Of a stretch of 5,563 bases of DNA, positions 4,928 to 5,563 are shown one piece after another (position 1 is the stretch's first letter; every line of letters starts with the position of its first letter). A program made the position numbers and the translations under genes. The stretch covers positions 1 to 5,563 of the forward strand of contig JAUIEG010000206.1 in the NCBI GenBank assembly GCA_030428745.1. Direction: 5' to 3'. This DNA comes from Alphaproteobacteria bacterium (GTDB lineage Bacteria > Pseudomonadota > Alphaproteobacteria > Caulobacterales > Parvularculaceae). The notes under the pieces were generated by a model. The model searched no databases. It had not been told where the DNA came from and was given only the letters and a program-made list of their open reading frames with translations.

Positions 4928-5563
4928 ATGAAATCTGAGGTTTTGCCAGTCGAGGGCTGGCGCAAAGTGGTGCATTTTACCGAAGAATCGACGGGCCTTA
5001 ATGCGATTATCGCCGTGCATGACGCGACGCTCGGGCCTGGCTGCGGCGGTTGCCGGATACTCCCTTATGCGAGCTTCGAGGCGGGGCTAGAGGATGTAAA
5101 AAATCTTTCCCGCGGCATGACTTATAAAAACGCCATGGGCGGCATTCCGTTCGGAGGCGGCAAGGCGGTGATTTTCGCTGATCCGAAGAAAGACAAAACG
5201 CCGGAATTGTTGAAAGCCTTCGGTCGCGCCGTGGATAGCCTTGAGGGCCTTTATTACACCGCGGAAGATTCCGGCGTCACCGAAGCCGATCTCGCGACCA
5301 TTCGTTCCGTCACCAAATATGCAGCGGGGATGGAGAAGGAAGGCATCGGCGGCAACCCGTCGCCTTTCACGGCGCGCGGTGTCTGGCGCGGCATGCAGGC
5401 GGCGGCGAAGCGCAAATTCGGCAAGGACAGTTTGAACGGGATGACCGTTTCGATCCTCGGCGTCGGCGCTGTCGGAATGGGGCTTGCGAGACTTATCCAC
5501 GAAGAAGGCGGCAAGCTTGTCGTGGCCGATGTCAATCAAGCCGCCGTAACAGAAGCGGTGACG
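4928..5563 (+). CDS. Glu/Leu/Phe/Val dehydrogenase, leucine dehydrogenase-like, 3'-truncated by window end
   Basis: The first 212 residues are present, of a family usually about 350-370 long; the frame is open to the last base. These cytoplasmic enzymes reversibly deaminate an amino acid to its 2-oxo acid with NAD(P), releasing ammonium. Visible hallmarks: LNAIIAVHDATLGPG (24-38), GMTYKNA with the substrate-binding Lys67, the glycine-rich FGGGK with catalytic Lys79, YYTAEDSGVTEADL with catalytic Asp114, GNPSPFTARGVWRGMQAAA (142-160), and the Rossmann motif ILGVGAVGMGLARLIHEEG (176-194, GxGxxG). HEEGGKLVVADVN and the Lys67/Lys79/Asp114 spacing match Bacillus leucine dehydrogenase (Lys68/Lys80/Asp115), so leucine or valine is a likelier substrate than glutamate. 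Phenylalanine cannot be excluded because the C-terminal pocket residues are missing. The residue equivalent to Leu40 of the Bacillus pocket appears to be Cys39 (GPGCGGCRI), which is unusual. The BkdR-like regulator is transcribed divergently 162 nt away, which supports a role in branched-chain amino acid catabolism. Minus-strand open frames across it are shadows. Confidence 0.93.
   Translation, partial: MKSEVLPVEGWRKVVHFTEESTGLNAIIAVHDATLGPGCGGCRILPYASFEAGLEDVKNLSRGMTYKNAMGGIPFGGGKAVIFADPKKDKTPELLKAFGRAVDSLEGLYYTAEDSGVTEADLATIRSVTKYAAGMEKEGIGGNPSPFTARGVWRGMQAAAKRKFGKDSLNGMTVSILGVGAVGMGLARLIHEEGGKLVVADVNQAAVTEAVT

Noticed and set aside
4912..4938. 8-codon leader peptide frame (MEEVPDEI) overlapping the dehydrogenase start
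   Set aside because: It has no ribosome binding site of its own, contains the dehydrogenase Shine-Dalgarno, and has no run of regulatory codons.
5087..5539. 150-codon open frame on the minus strand
   Set aside because: It is antisense to the dehydrogenase, which has conserved catalytic motifs and a strong ribosome binding site.

Overview
The window reads as chromosomal DNA from an alphaproteobacterium. The basis is GC-rich coding sequence with strong third-position G/C preference, an astD-astB pair, and a leucine-dehydrogenase-type gene divergent from a BkdR-like Lrp/AsnC regulator. I cannot name a genus from the sequence alone. Gene density is high and no mobile element, RNA gene, CRISPR array or prophage-like stretch is visible.

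Region 1 (1-2209, + strand) is the 3' part of an arginine succinyltransferase (AST) operon. It holds the C-terminal ~300 residues of succinylglutamate semialdehyde dehydrogenase (astD, cut by the window edge), followed with a 4-nt GTGA overlap by complete N-succinylarginine dihydrolase (astB). AstB opens succinylarginine to succinylornithine, CO2 and ammonia; AstD oxidises the later semialdehyde intermediate to succinylglutamate.

Region 2 (2210-4263, + strand) is a non-coding gap of about 230 nt with a GC-rich hairpin, then a complete membrane-bound hybrid histidine kinase: about six transmembrane helices, HisKA, HATPase_c and a C-terminal receiver. It has no recognisable soluble sensor domain, and no output regulator lies next to it in the window.

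Region 3 (4264-5563) starts with a 25-nt convergent junction. A BkdR-like Lrp/AsnC regulator lies on the minus strand, then a 162-nt divergent regulatory region, then the N-terminal 212 residues of a Glu/Leu/Phe/Val dehydrogenase (leucine-dehydrogenase-like, cut by the window end). The divergent region carries the clearest regulatory signal: a perfect 17-bp palindrome, TTAGCAT-TAT-ATGCTAA, that resembles the E. coli Lrp binding consensus and encloses a TATAAT -10 box for the regulator. This suggests autoregulation and possible co-control of the dehydrogenase. It also shows that the longest possible start of the regulator (4801) is wrong.

Functionally, arginine catabolism and probable branched-chain amino acid deamination flank a sensor kinase. 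That they are coordinated is only inference. I see no convincing new multi-gene system. The items most worth checking are the palindromic operator, the altered substrate-pocket residue of the dehydrogenase, and the unknown signal and partner of the hybrid kinase.
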